Assembly (NCBI RefSeq): GCF_013184745.1
Contig: NZ_JAATVU010000001.1
Location: 62,001-126,000 of the forward strand
Source: Mangrovicoccus sp. HB161399
Lineage (GTDB): Bacteria; Pseudomonadota; Alphaproteobacteria; Rhodobacterales; Rhodobacteraceae
Reading direction: 5' to 3'
Length of the DNA stretch: 64,000 bases
In this document: positions 56,905 through 64,000 of the stretch, piece by piece
Numbering within the stretch: position 1 is the stretch's first letter
Layout: every line of letters starts with the position of its first letter
Notes under the pieces: model-generated
Told to the model about the DNA's origin: nothing
The model's database searches: none
What the model saw: only the letters and a program-made list of their open reading frames with translations
Program-made: the position numbers and the translations under genes

Positions 56905-57834
56905 ATGAAAGCAACCCGAACCGTCCAGACCATCCTGAAGAACTACGAGGGCGAGACCCCCGGCGTGAAGGGCAAGCTCTGCCAGATGCTGATGCACGGC
57001 AAGCTCGGCGGCACCGGCAAGATGATCATCCTGCCCGTCGACCAGGGCTTCGAGCACGGCCCCGCGCGCAGCTTCGCGCCGAACCCGGCGGGCTATGATC
57101 CCCATTACCACTACCAGCTGGCCATCGACGCCGGACTGTCGGCCTATGCCGCGCCGCTGGGGCCGCTCGAGGCCGGGGCCGACACCTTCGCCGGGCAGAT
57201 TCCGACGATCCTGAAGGTGAATTCCGCGAATTCGCTGATGTCCTCCACCGCGGGCAAGAACCAGGCGGTCACGGCGTCGGTCGACGATGCGCTGCGCCTC
57301 GGCTGCGCGGCGATCGGCTTCACAATCTATCCCGGCTCGGACATGGCGGTCGACATGATGGAGGAGATCGTCGCGATGCGGAAGGAGGCCGCCGCCAAGG
57401 GCGTGGCGACGGTGATCTGGTCCTACCCGCGCGGCGAGGGCATCACCAAGGACGGCGAGACCGCCATCGACGTCGCCGCCTATGCCGCACACATGGCGGC
57501 GCTCCTCGGCGCGCATGTCATCAAGATCAAGCTCTCCACCGACCACCTGATGCAGGCGGAGGCGAAGAAGGTCTACGAGGAGAAGAAGATCGACATCTCC
57601 ACCATGGCCGCGCGGGTGAAGCACTGCGTCGACGCCTCCTTCAACGGGCGGCGGCTGATCGTCTTCTCGGGCGGCGCGTCCAAGGGCGCGGATGCCGTCT
57701 ATGACGATGCCCGCGCGATCCGCGACGGCGGCGGCAACGGCTCGATCATCGGGCGCAACAGCTTCCAGCGCTCGCGCGAGGACGCGCTCGACATGCTGGG
57801 CAAGCTCGTGGACATCTACAAGGGCAAGGCCTGA
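56905..57834 (+). CDS. Class I fructose-bisphosphate aldolase (FbaB/DhnA type)
   Basis: A 309-residue Schiff-base aldolase of the bacterial FbaB/DhnA type that interconverts fructose-1,6-bisphosphate and triose phosphates. Family motifs are the ILPVDQGFEHGP segment, FTIYPGSD, VIWSYPRGEGI, a lysine-containing strand HVIKIKLSTDH with the probable Schiff-base Lys, and the phosphate loops IVFSGGASKG and GSIIGRNSFQR. It follows pgk but after a terminator, so it has its own promoter. Confidence 0.93.
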   Translation: MKATRTVQTILKNYEGETPGVKGKLCQMLMHGKLGGTGKMIILPVDQGFEHGPARSFAPNPAGYDPHYHYQLAIDAGLSAYAAPLGPLEAGADTFAGQIPTILKVNSANSLMSSTAGKNQAVTASVDDALRLGCAAIGFTIYPGSDMAVDMMEEIVAMRKEAAAKGVATVIWSYPRGEGITKDGETAIDVAAYAAHMAALLGAHVIKIKLSTDHLMQAEAKKVYEEKKIDISTMAARVKHCVDASFNGRRLIVFSGGASKGADAVYDDARAIRDGGGNGSIIGRNSFQRSREDALDMLGKLVDIYKGKA

Positions 57835-57846
57835 AACGGAAAAAAG

Positions 57847-57870
57847 GCGCGGCCCTGGCGGGCCGCGCTT
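57847..57870 (+). terminator. Terminator after the aldolase gene
   Basis: GCGCGGCCC and GGGCCGCGC form a perfect 9-pair stem with a TGGC loop, 12 bases after the aldolase stop, preceded by a run of A and followed by TTCC. The A run would act as a T run for the opposite strand. Confidence 0.7.
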
Positions 57871-57940
57871 CCGCAAAGGCATTCTGAGGATTCCCGAACG
57901 CCTCCGGCTGTGCCATAGTGCCGGAAAACAAGAGGCCCCG

Positions 57941-58258
57941 ATGCAGCGCAGTTCCAGACCTTCCGCGACCTTCCTGCTCTATCTCTGCCTGGCGACCCTG
58001 CTGTCCGCCTATTTTGCTTATGCCGCCGTGCGCGGCGACCTGGGCGTGATCGAGCGGCTGGTCATCAGCGCGCAGCTGAAGGATCTGGAAACGGAGAAGG
58101 CCGGGCTGGAGGCGCAGATCGCGCAGCTGTCGAACAAGACGCGGCGCATGTCGGACGACTACCTGGATCTGGACCTGCTCGACGAGCAGGCCCGCTCTGT
58201 CCTGGGAATGATGCGCGCCGACGAACTGGTCATCGACGAGAACTCCGTCAGCCGATGA
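57941..58258 (+). CDS. FtsB/DivIC-type septum formation initiator
   Basis: A 105-residue bitopic division protein. One membrane helix (FLLYLCLATLLSAYFAYAAV) is followed by a coiled coil of about 40 residues (LKDLETEKAGLEAQIAQLS) and a short C-terminal segment with DLLDEQARSVLGM, as in FtsB. FtsB links FtsL and FtsQ in the divisome. It overlaps cysE tail to tail by 11 bases. Confidence 0.88.
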   Translation: MQRSSRPSATFLLYLCLATLLSAYFAYAAVRGDLGVIERLVISAQLKDLETEKAGLEAQIAQLSNKTRRMSDDYLDLDLLDEQARSVLGMMRADELVIDENSVSR

Positions 58259-59048
58259 ACTGGTCCATCTTGACCGAAGGCTGGTCGCAGCCCGCCTCGC
58301 CGACGATCTTCGCCGGGACGCCGGCCACGGTCTTTCCGCGCGGCACGTCCTGAAGCACGACCGATCCGGCGGCGATGCGCGAGCAGCAGCCGACATGGAT
58401 GTTGCCCAGCACCTTGGCCCCCGCGCCGATCAGCACGCCGTCGCCGATCTTCGGATGGCGGTCGCCATCTTCCTTGCCGGTGCCGCCCAGCGTGACGCCG
58501 TGCAGCATGGAGACGTTGTCGCCCACGACCGCCGTTTCGCCGATCACGATGGAATGGGCATGGTCGATCATGATCCCCTGCCCGATCCGCGCCGCCGGAT
58601 GGATGTCGGCGCTGTAGAGCTCGGACATGCGCATCTGGATGTAATAGGCCAGATCCTGGCGGTCATGGGTCCACAGCCAGTTCGCCACGCGGTAGGCCTG
58701 CAGGATCTGGAATCCCTTGAAATACAGGAACGCCTGCAGCAGCCGGTGGCAGGCCGGATCGCGCTCGTAGACCGCCATTAGGTCGGCCCGCGCCGCCCGG
58801 CCCAGCGCCGGTTCGCAGTCATAGGCCCGCTCGGCCAGGTCGCGCAGGATCGGTTCGGACAGGTCCGCCGAGGCCATCTTGGTCGCGATCCGGGCCGCCA
58901 GTGCCGATTCCAGCGTGCGGTGATGCAGCACGCTGGTGTGGAAGAAGCCGCCCAGGCTCGGCTCGTCGCGAAGCGCGGTTTCGGCTTCCTCGACGATGTT
59001 CGACCAGACCGGGTCGAAGGCGGCAACAGAGATCTTCGCTTCGGGCAT
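58248..59048 (-). CDS. cysE: Serine O-acetyltransferase
   Basis: CysE acetylates serine with acetyl-CoA, committing it to cysteine synthesis. The 266-residue protein has the N-terminal helical SATase domain and a C-terminal left-handed beta-helix of hexapeptide repeats (IGQGIMIDHAHSIVIGE, with the catalytic His and Asp, and GVTLGGTGKEDGDRHPKIGDG). The C-terminal tail ends in Ile-Gly rather than the usual Ile, close to the form that docks cysteine synthase. GGAGG precedes the ATG at 59048. It flanks the gene transfer agent cluster. Confidence 0.95.
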   Translation of the reverse strand: MPEAKISVAAFDPVWSNIVEEAETALRDEPSLGGFFHTSVLHHRTLESALAARIATKMASADLSEPILRDLAERAYDCEPALGRAARADLMAVYERDPACHRLLQAFLYFKGFQILQAYRVANWLWTHDRQDLAYYIQMRMSELYSADIHPAARIGQGIMIDHAHSIVIGETAVVGDNVSMLHGVTLGGTGKEDGDRHPKIGDGVLIGAGAKVLGNIHVGCCSRIAAGSVVLQDVPRGKTVAGVPAKIVGEAGCDQPSVKMDQFIG

Positions 59049-59130
59049 GGGCTTCCCTCCAATGCGCAGCAAGATAGGAGCATTGGAGGAGCAGGACAAA
59101 CCGGAATTTCGTATCGGTTGTTTCAGCCGG

Positions 59131-59847
59131 TCACAAGCGCGGCACGGACAGGTGGCGCAGATGCACCGAGATCCGGATCCGGCCGCCGTTGAAGGCGCCG
59201 TTCTGCGCGGTGATGACCAGCGGCGTGTCCTCGTAATAGGTGATCGGCGCGCCGGTCAGCCCGAAGGTCCAGTTGTCTGCCAGCAGGCGCAGGTTGTAGC
59301 CGTAGCGCGACTTGCTGCCCGGCACCCCCAGACGCCAGAGAGCCAGCGTCCCGTCATTGAGCTTGTTCACCACCCGCGCGGTCACGCCCATCACCGTCGT
59401 GTAGGCGGGGATCTTCCAGGACGTCGTCACCGAGGTCCCGGTCGTGATCGCCTGCTCGAACTCGGCCACCTCGAACCCGATCGCCGCGCCATTCGACGAG
59501 GTTGCAACGGCATCGCTCTGCCAGGCCGTTCCGTCATGCAGGTAGCGGCGCCCCTCGTCCTTCACATAGGCATGCCATCCCGCCTTCGGATCGACGAAGA
59601 TCCAGCCGCCGTTGACGAAGACGGCGATGCGGTTCTTCTGGAAGGACCAGGCCCCGCCAAGCCCGGTCGGCAGGCCCCAGGCCTGGCCGTCGACCGGATC
59701 GGCCGGCGGAGAGGAGACGGTCAGCGACTCCAGCGTCAGTTGGGTCGCCGCGTCGAGAATGGCCAGCGCCTCGTTGACCACGATGTGCTTCTGCGCCTGG
59801 GACTGCTGCAGCAGCGGCAGCGCGAGATTGGCGGTGCTAGACGACAT
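59131..59847 (-). CDS. DUF2793 protein at the end of the GTA tail cluster
   Basis: A 238-residue DUF2793 protein (NLALPLLQQSQAQKHIVVNEAL start, a GQAWGLPTGLGGAWS segment and a WIFVDPKAGWHAYV strand). The family is found in tailed phages and gene transfer agents next to host-specificity proteins and is likely a tail-tip or fibre component. The C-terminal half (residues about 130-238) is beta-rich. Its start overlaps the megatron gene by eleven bases. Confidence 0.85.
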   Translation of the reverse strand: MSSSTANLALPLLQQSQAQKHIVVNEALAILDAATQLTLESLTVSSPPADPVDGQAWGLPTGLGGAWSFQKNRIAVFVNGGWIFVDPKAGWHAYVKDEGRRYLHDGTAWQSDAVATSSNGAAIGFEVAEFEQAITTGTSVTTSWKIPAYTTVMGVTARVVNKLNDGTLALWRLGVPGSKSRYGYNLRLLADNWTFGLTGAPITYYEDTPLVITAQNGAFNGGRIRISVHLRHLSVPRL

Positions 59848-62800
59848 AGAGCTCTATCCTTCTTGCAGGGCCCGGACCGTAGAGGTCCGAGACTTGGGCA
59901 ATTTCCACGGCATAGGCGCCGCTCAGGCCGTCAGCCGTCCGCTGGGCCTCGGTGTAGTCGAATTGCGGCACGGTCACGTCCCGGACGCGGATATCCGAGC
60001 CGCCCTGCCGGACGGTAACGCGGTAAAGCTCCCGAGCCTCGCCCAGCGGCACCTCCGCCAGCGACCAGTCATCGCCCAGCCGGGTGCGGCGCACCCAGGT
60101 GAAGCGGTGCGTGCCGCTGGACAGCACTTCGGCCTCCAACCAGACCGGCGCATAGGGGCGCAGCCCGGTCGCGTCCGATGCGTGCTCGACATGCAGGTAG
60201 TCGGTGCTGTCCAGCGGCTGGTCCGCCGCGCCGATCCGGTAGTGCCGGTTCAGGTTGCGGATGGCGGGCACGGTCACCTGCGGCACCGCCTCGTCGAGCA
60301 GCACCACGAGGCTGCCTGCCGGCCATTCGTCCGGAATGAAGCTGTCCGTCCCCTGCTGGCCGCGCAGGCGGAGGCTGACCACCGCATTGCCGTTCCCGTC
60401 GAGGCTGTGCTCGAGGAACTGGAAGATCTCCCAGGGCCCGCCCTGTCCGTCGCCGATCGCCAGCGCATTGGCCCCGTTCAGCAGCGAGTCCCAGTCGGTC
60501 CCGCTCAGTTCCCCCGAGGCCAGGTCGATGTAGAGCGGATCGCCGCGGTCGATCAGCCCCGGCTCCGCCCGCTTCAGCGGGCTGACGGTCAGGCCGAGCG
60601 TGGCACTTTCCTCCACCAGCGTGTTCAGCCCGTAATTGGCGTCCGTGGAAGACGAATGGACCGCCACGTCTCCCGGCCAGGGCTCGGCCGCCACCGCCAG
60701 ATGCGGCGCGTACGGGTCCTCGGTGCCGAGAAGCAGCGGCAGGTCGAGGAAGATCGGGAAAGGCAGTGCCGAAGGCGGCGGCACCGCCAGCGGATCGCCT
60801 TCCTCGTAGCCGCCCCCCGGGATGTAGACGCCCGGCTCCACCCGCACCGCCTCCACGAGACGGATGCCGAAATCCTCTATCCGGTCGATCCGGTAAAGAG
60901 CGGGTCCGGCATCCTCCTGGATCTCCACGATGTCGCCCGCAGTCACGTTGATATACGACGGCGGCAGCGCGAAGCTCACCGTGTCCCGGCTGACCCGCGC
61001 CTCGCTCAGCCAGCGCTCTGCCATGCGCTGCCCCTCGCCGAAGGTCAGTGACATGTTCAGATCGGACGCGGTCACCGATTGCGGGTCGTCCGAGGGGTAG
61101 GCGGCGCTGGAACTGCGCGCCTCGTAGGCCCCGTCCGCCGCGACATGCGCGATCTGCACGGTCCCGGCGATCTCCGCTTCGGGCTGGCGCACCTGCAGCA
61201 GGTCGCCGTCCTGCTCGGGGTGCTCCGCCAGGTCCTCCAGCGCCAGCTGGATGTCGGCCCGCCCCGTGCGGCTGCGGAAGGCCAGCACGCCGTCCCGCTC
61301 CACCGCATCGAAGCCGTGCGCAAGCATCAGCGGCTGCAGAGCTGCACGCGCATCGTCCATGGAGGTCACGGCATAGCCGCGCACGTAGCCCCAGAGATCT
61401 GCGGTATCTATACCGGCCACGCCCGAGCGCAGGCAGATCTCGCGCACCACCTCGGCAAGGTCCCGCCCTGAAGTCCGGCCGTTGACCCAATGCCCGCGGA
61501 TGTAGTTCTCGCCGTCGCCCCAGACATTGCCCAGCGCCGGGAAATACGGATAGGGCCGCGCGTCCCAGGCCCAGACATGCGCCTTCGACATGTCGATCAT
61601 CGGGCCGCCATAGACCGCCGAGACCGGATTGTTCTCCGCCCGTTCCCAATAGTCCTGCACGGCGCGGACATACTGCATCTGGATCAGGTCGTCGCGCGCC
61701 CCGGTCGAATAATGCGGAATGTCCGATTCCGAGGATTTCGGGTCGAGGAACTTGTTGGGCTGGTTCGTGCCCTTGTCGATCGCCGCGCAGCCGAACTCGG
61801 TGAACCAGACCGGCTTCGACTGCGGCACCCATTGCGTCGGCTCCGCCTGCCGGACGCCGCCGATGCGTTCGTGATGCGGCAGCGACCACCAGGACCGGAT
61901 GTCCTTGTAGCGCCAGATCCAGGGCTCGTTATGCGCGCCGTCGGAAATCGGCAGCCGCTCCTGTGCATCGCGCCCTGCCTCGCCGGCGTAATACCAGTCA
62001 TAGCCTTCGCCGCCCTCGATATTGGCCTTCAGGTAGTCGATGTTGTGGATGCTGCGCCAATGGCTGTCGGCATGGTCCGCGTCATCCCGCCAATCCGACA
62101 GCGGCATGTAGTTGTCGATGCCGACAAAATCGATATCCCCATGTGCCCAGAGCGGGTCGAGATGGAAATAGCGGCTGCCATCCTGCGAGGAATAGCCGAA
62201 ATACTCCGACCAGTCCGCCGCATAGCCCAGCTTCGTTCCCGCCCCCAGCACCTGGCGCACGTCCTCCGCCAGGCGGCAGAACGCCTCCACCGCCGGAAAG
62301 CTGTGGTTCTCGGCGCGCAGCTGCGTCAGGCTGCGCATCTCGGAGCCGATGACGAAGGCGTCGATCCCCCCCGCCGCCTTGCACAGATGCGCATAGTGCA
62401 GGATGAACCGGCGGTAGCTCCACTCGGCGGGTCCAGAATAGGACACCGTGCTGCCGTCCACCGAGAAATCCGAAACTTCGGCCGTCCCGAAGAACGCGGC
62501 CACCTCGTCCCTGGCTGCTGCCGTTCCGTCCGGGCTACCCTCGACGCCTGGGGCCAGCGATCCGGTGATCCGCCCGCGCCACGGCAGCGGCGGCTGCTCC
62601 GGCCCGCCCCACCAGGGATTGACCAGCCCATTGCCCTCGAGCTGCTCCATCAGGATGAACGGATAGAGCACCACGTCCTTGCCGCGCCGGTTCAGCTCCC
62701 TGATGGCTTCGACCACCGCGGCATCTGCAGGCGTGCCTCCATAGAGCGGACGGCCATCCACCGGCGGCACGACCTCGGCCTCCAGCCGGTCCAGCCCAGA

Positions 62801-63757
62801 CACCTTCCAAGGCATCCTGTCCGATCCGACCAGCTGCTGTTCCACCTTCGGCCTCAGCGTGCAGCGGTTGCAGCGCAGGTCGTCGCCGAACCAGGACACG
62901 ACCAGCAGCGCAGACCCGCAATTCGGCAGTTCGGAGTCGAGCTGGTCCATGGAGGTCAGGAAATCCGACTTGCCCGAAGGCGAGTTGCGGTTGCCCGGAA
63001 CCGAGCGCCCGATCCCCTTGTCATAGTGCACCACCGATGTCGCCAGCGTGTACTCCCCGCTTCCGGGCATCAGCGCCACCGCCTTGATCGCGCGCGTCAT
63101 CGACGGCACGTCGCCTTCGCTCTCCGCCTGGGCCGGGCGCAGCACCTCGAAGCTGAATTGCGGCACGCGGTTCCCGAAGCGCTCGAGATCCAGGCCGGAG
63201 ATCACGACATAGGCCAGCCCGCGATAGGACGGAGCATTCTCCAGGCCCTCGGTGGCGGCGATCTTCGGATCGGGTTCCTGGTCCTCGGTGCCGCAGTAGA
63301 CAGAAATGTCCAGCTTGTTGCGCCCGATGACCTTCCCGTCCGCCCAGATCCGCCCGATATCCGAGATCTCTCCTTCGCACAGCGCGATGGCCAGGCTGAT
63401 CGAGTAGCTGTAGCTGGTGACCGTGGTCGACGGCGCGCTGCCCTTGCCGCCGCCGCCCGACTTCTTCTTGCGCTTCCTCTCCTTGAAGCGGGTCGACCAG
63501 ATCACCTGGCCCGGCACGCGCATGCGGCCGTAGACCTGCTGGATCGCGGCCCCCTCCGAGGCCGACGTCACGCGCAGGCGGTCGACCCGGCCGGTCTCCA
63601 CCGCCTGCGAACCGCTGCCCAGCAGCCGCTGGTCGATCAGGCGCCCGGCAACCGCCCCGGCCGCCCGGCCGATCGCGGCCGCGGACAAGCCGAGGACGGA
63701 TCCGTCGATCGAGGCGCCTACCGATGCGCCGACTGCGCCCAGGACGATTGTCGCCAT
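59837..63757 (-). CDS. GTA host-specificity protein / baseplate megatron protein
   Basis: A 1,306-residue tail-tip protein matching gp15 of the Rhodobacter-type gene transfer agent. It begins with a Gly/Ala-rich hydrophobic segment, then a phage-tail domain (GAAIQQVYGRMRVPGQVIW). A glycoside-hydrolase-like TIM barrel at about residues 400-700 carries motifs such as IGSEMRSLTQLR, GYAADWSEYFGY, DFVGIDNYMPLSDW and the acidic WFTEFGCAAIDKG. A phage-tail-3 domain and beta-rich C terminus follow. In GTAs this protein contacts the recipient cell surface and shapes the baseplate hub. The ATG at 63757 overlaps the preceding stop in ATGA form. Confidence 0.92.
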   Translation of the reverse strand: MATIVLGAVGASVGASIDGSVLGLSAAAIGRAAGAVAGRLIDQRLLGSGSQAVETGRVDRLRVTSASEGAAIQQVYGRMRVPGQVIWSTRFKERKRKKKSGGGGKGSAPSTTVTSYSYSISLAIALCEGEISDIGRIWADGKVIGRNKLDISVYCGTEDQEPDPKIAATEGLENAPSYRGLAYVVISGLDLERFGNRVPQFSFEVLRPAQAESEGDVPSMTRAIKAVALMPGSGEYTLATSVVHYDKGIGRSVPGNRNSPSGKSDFLTSMDQLDSELPNCGSALLVVSWFGDDLRCNRCTLRPKVEQQLVGSDRMPWKVSGLDRLEAEVVPPVDGRPLYGGTPADAAVVEAIRELNRRGKDVVLYPFILMEQLEGNGLVNPWWGGPEQPPLPWRGRITGSLAPGVEGSPDGTAAARDEVAAFFGTAEVSDFSVDGSTVSYSGPAEWSYRRFILHYAHLCKAAGGIDAFVIGSEMRSLTQLRAENHSFPAVEAFCRLAEDVRQVLGAGTKLGYAADWSEYFGYSSQDGSRYFHLDPLWAHGDIDFVGIDNYMPLSDWRDDADHADSHWRSIHNIDYLKANIEGGEGYDWYYAGEAGRDAQERLPISDGAHNEPWIWRYKDIRSWWSLPHHERIGGVRQAEPTQWVPQSKPVWFTEFGCAAIDKGTNQPNKFLDPKSSESDIPHYSTGARDDLIQMQYVRAVQDYWERAENNPVSAVYGGPMIDMSKAHVWAWDARPYPYFPALGNVWGDGENYIRGHWVNGRTSGRDLAEVVREICLRSGVAGIDTADLWGYVRGYAVTSMDDARAALQPLMLAHGFDAVERDGVLAFRSRTGRADIQLALEDLAEHPEQDGDLLQVRQPEAEIAGTVQIAHVAADGAYEARSSSAAYPSDDPQSVTASDLNMSLTFGEGQRMAERWLSEARVSRDTVSFALPPSYINVTAGDIVEIQEDAGPALYRIDRIEDFGIRLVEAVRVEPGVYIPGGGYEEGDPLAVPPPSALPFPIFLDLPLLLGTEDPYAPHLAVAAEPWPGDVAVHSSSTDANYGLNTLVEESATLGLTVSPLKRAEPGLIDRGDPLYIDLASGELSGTDWDSLLNGANALAIGDGQGGPWEIFQFLEHSLDGNGNAVVSLRLRGQQGTDSFIPDEWPAGSLVVLLDEAVPQVTVPAIRNLNRHYRIGAADQPLDSTDYLHVEHASDATGLRPYAPVWLEAEVLSSGTHRFTWVRRTRLGDDWSLAEVPLGEARELYRVTVRQGGSDIRVRDVTVPQFDYTEAQRTADGLSGAYAVEIAQVSDLYGPGPARRIELYVV

Positions 63758-64000
63758 CACTTCACCTCGTCAGGAAATCGGAACCGCGCCACGATGCGGC
63801 GGGCCCAGGGTTGGGTCAGCGGGGTCTCGATCACCCCATGCCCGGAATAGGCGTGGATCACCGTCTGCATGCCGCGCAGCTCGGCGGCGATCCCCAGATG
63901 CTTGGCGACCGCCCCGTCCCGCATCCGGAACAGCAGCACGTCGCCCGGTTGCCGTTCGCCGTCCGGCGCCGGATGCAGATAGCTCTCGGCCGCGCGCCAC
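63757..64000 (-). CDS. GTA NlpC/P60 family peptidase, C-terminal part (continues outside window)
   Basis: The last 80 codons of the GTA gp14-type peptidase. The frame is open to the window edge and shows GDVLLFRMRDGAVAKHLGI, with the NlpC/P60 His in the AKHLGI strand, HAYSGHGVIETPL, and WARRIVARFRFP, the usual end of this family. It probably helps the tail cross peptidoglycan. It is translationally coupled to the megatron gene downstream. Confidence 0.88.
   Translation of the reverse strand, partial: WRAAESYLHPAPDGERQPGDVLLFRMRDGAVAKHLGIAAELRGMQTVIHAYSGHGVIETPLTQPWARRIVARFRFPDEVK

Noticed and set aside
61490-63850. 786-codon plus-strand open frame opposite the GTA megatron gene
   Set aside because: Shadow of the opposite strand; Arg/His/Pro-rich, with no ribosome site or motif.

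Overview
The window is high-GC alphaproteobacterial chromosome, most likely a member of the Rhodobacterales (Rhodobacteraceae/Paracoccaceae). The signs are an aa3-type cytochrome c oxidase subunit I next to a DUF2244 protein, the cobaltochelatase pair cobS/cobT, three proteins with VPLPA-type C-terminal sorting signals, a gene transfer agent (GTA) tail cluster beside cysE, and a class A RNase P RNA of alphaproteobacterial type. The species assignment is inference.

Layout. 0-10 kb: end of lipB, an unknown membrane-anchored protein, a DMT exporter, ctaD, DUF2244, a frameshifted VPLPA-CTERM gene, yqeY and carA in divergent orientation, and a glycosyltransferase fused to a GspE-N-like domain. 10-15.4 kb: an old-yellow-enzyme reductase and an HxlR regulator, once apparently direct divergent neighbours, now lie 2.4 kb apart. 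Between them are a second copy of their shared control region, a decayed IS256-type transposase gene and a remnant of a second reductase gene. 15.4-20.6 kb: two coupled alpha/beta hydrolases, an ABM-domain protein and a MarR regulator sharing a three-palindrome control region, a 115-residue orphan, a GNAT acetyltransferase and ribosomal protein L33. 20.7-29.8 kb: gamma-glutamyltransferase, then 2.6 kb of decayed IS5- and IS110-type transposase genes, rnpB, an AmpD-like amidase, an excalibur lipoprotein, gatC-gatA and a ceramidase-family membrane protein. 29.8-36.7 kb: a UPF0173 hydrolase, a Gfo/Idh/MocA oxidoreductase, a papain-like protease, a HI0933-type flavoprotein, an SDR and a broken PQQ-type sugar dehydrogenase gene. 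36.7-44.2 kb: cobS and cobT, separated by a nuclease with a lamin-tail domain, a 31-residue membrane peptide, a DUF3616 protein and a CYTH-CHAD protein. 44.2-54.2 kb: a VPLPA-type surface protein, an aminopeptidase P, a ROK regulator and a six-gene operon (UgpBAEC-like ABC importer, 2H phosphoesterase, inositol-monophosphatase family enzyme). 54.2-59 kb: two cyclophilins, pgk, class I fructose-bisphosphate aldolase, ftsB and cysE. 59-64 kb: the distal GTA tail genes (DUF2793 protein, host-specificity/megatron protein, start of the NlpC/P60 peptidase), cut by the window edge.

How genes work together. pgk and fba serve central carbon metabolism. gatC-gatA make two subunits of the Glu/Asp-tRNA amidotransferase. 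cobS and cobT provide two subunits of the aerobic cobaltochelatase. The ROK-controlled importer with a 2H phosphoesterase and a phosphomonoesterase looks like an uptake-and-dephosphorylation pathway for a phosphodiester, possibly a cyclic phosphate; that function is inference.

The long gene-poor gaps are partly graveyards of insertion sequences. Fragments of IS256, IS5 and IS110 transposases can be read across shifting frames, and no intact transposase is present. Other gaps (about 9.7-10.5, 11.7-12.3, 14.4-15.4 and 18.9-19.4 kb) hold nothing I can recognise.
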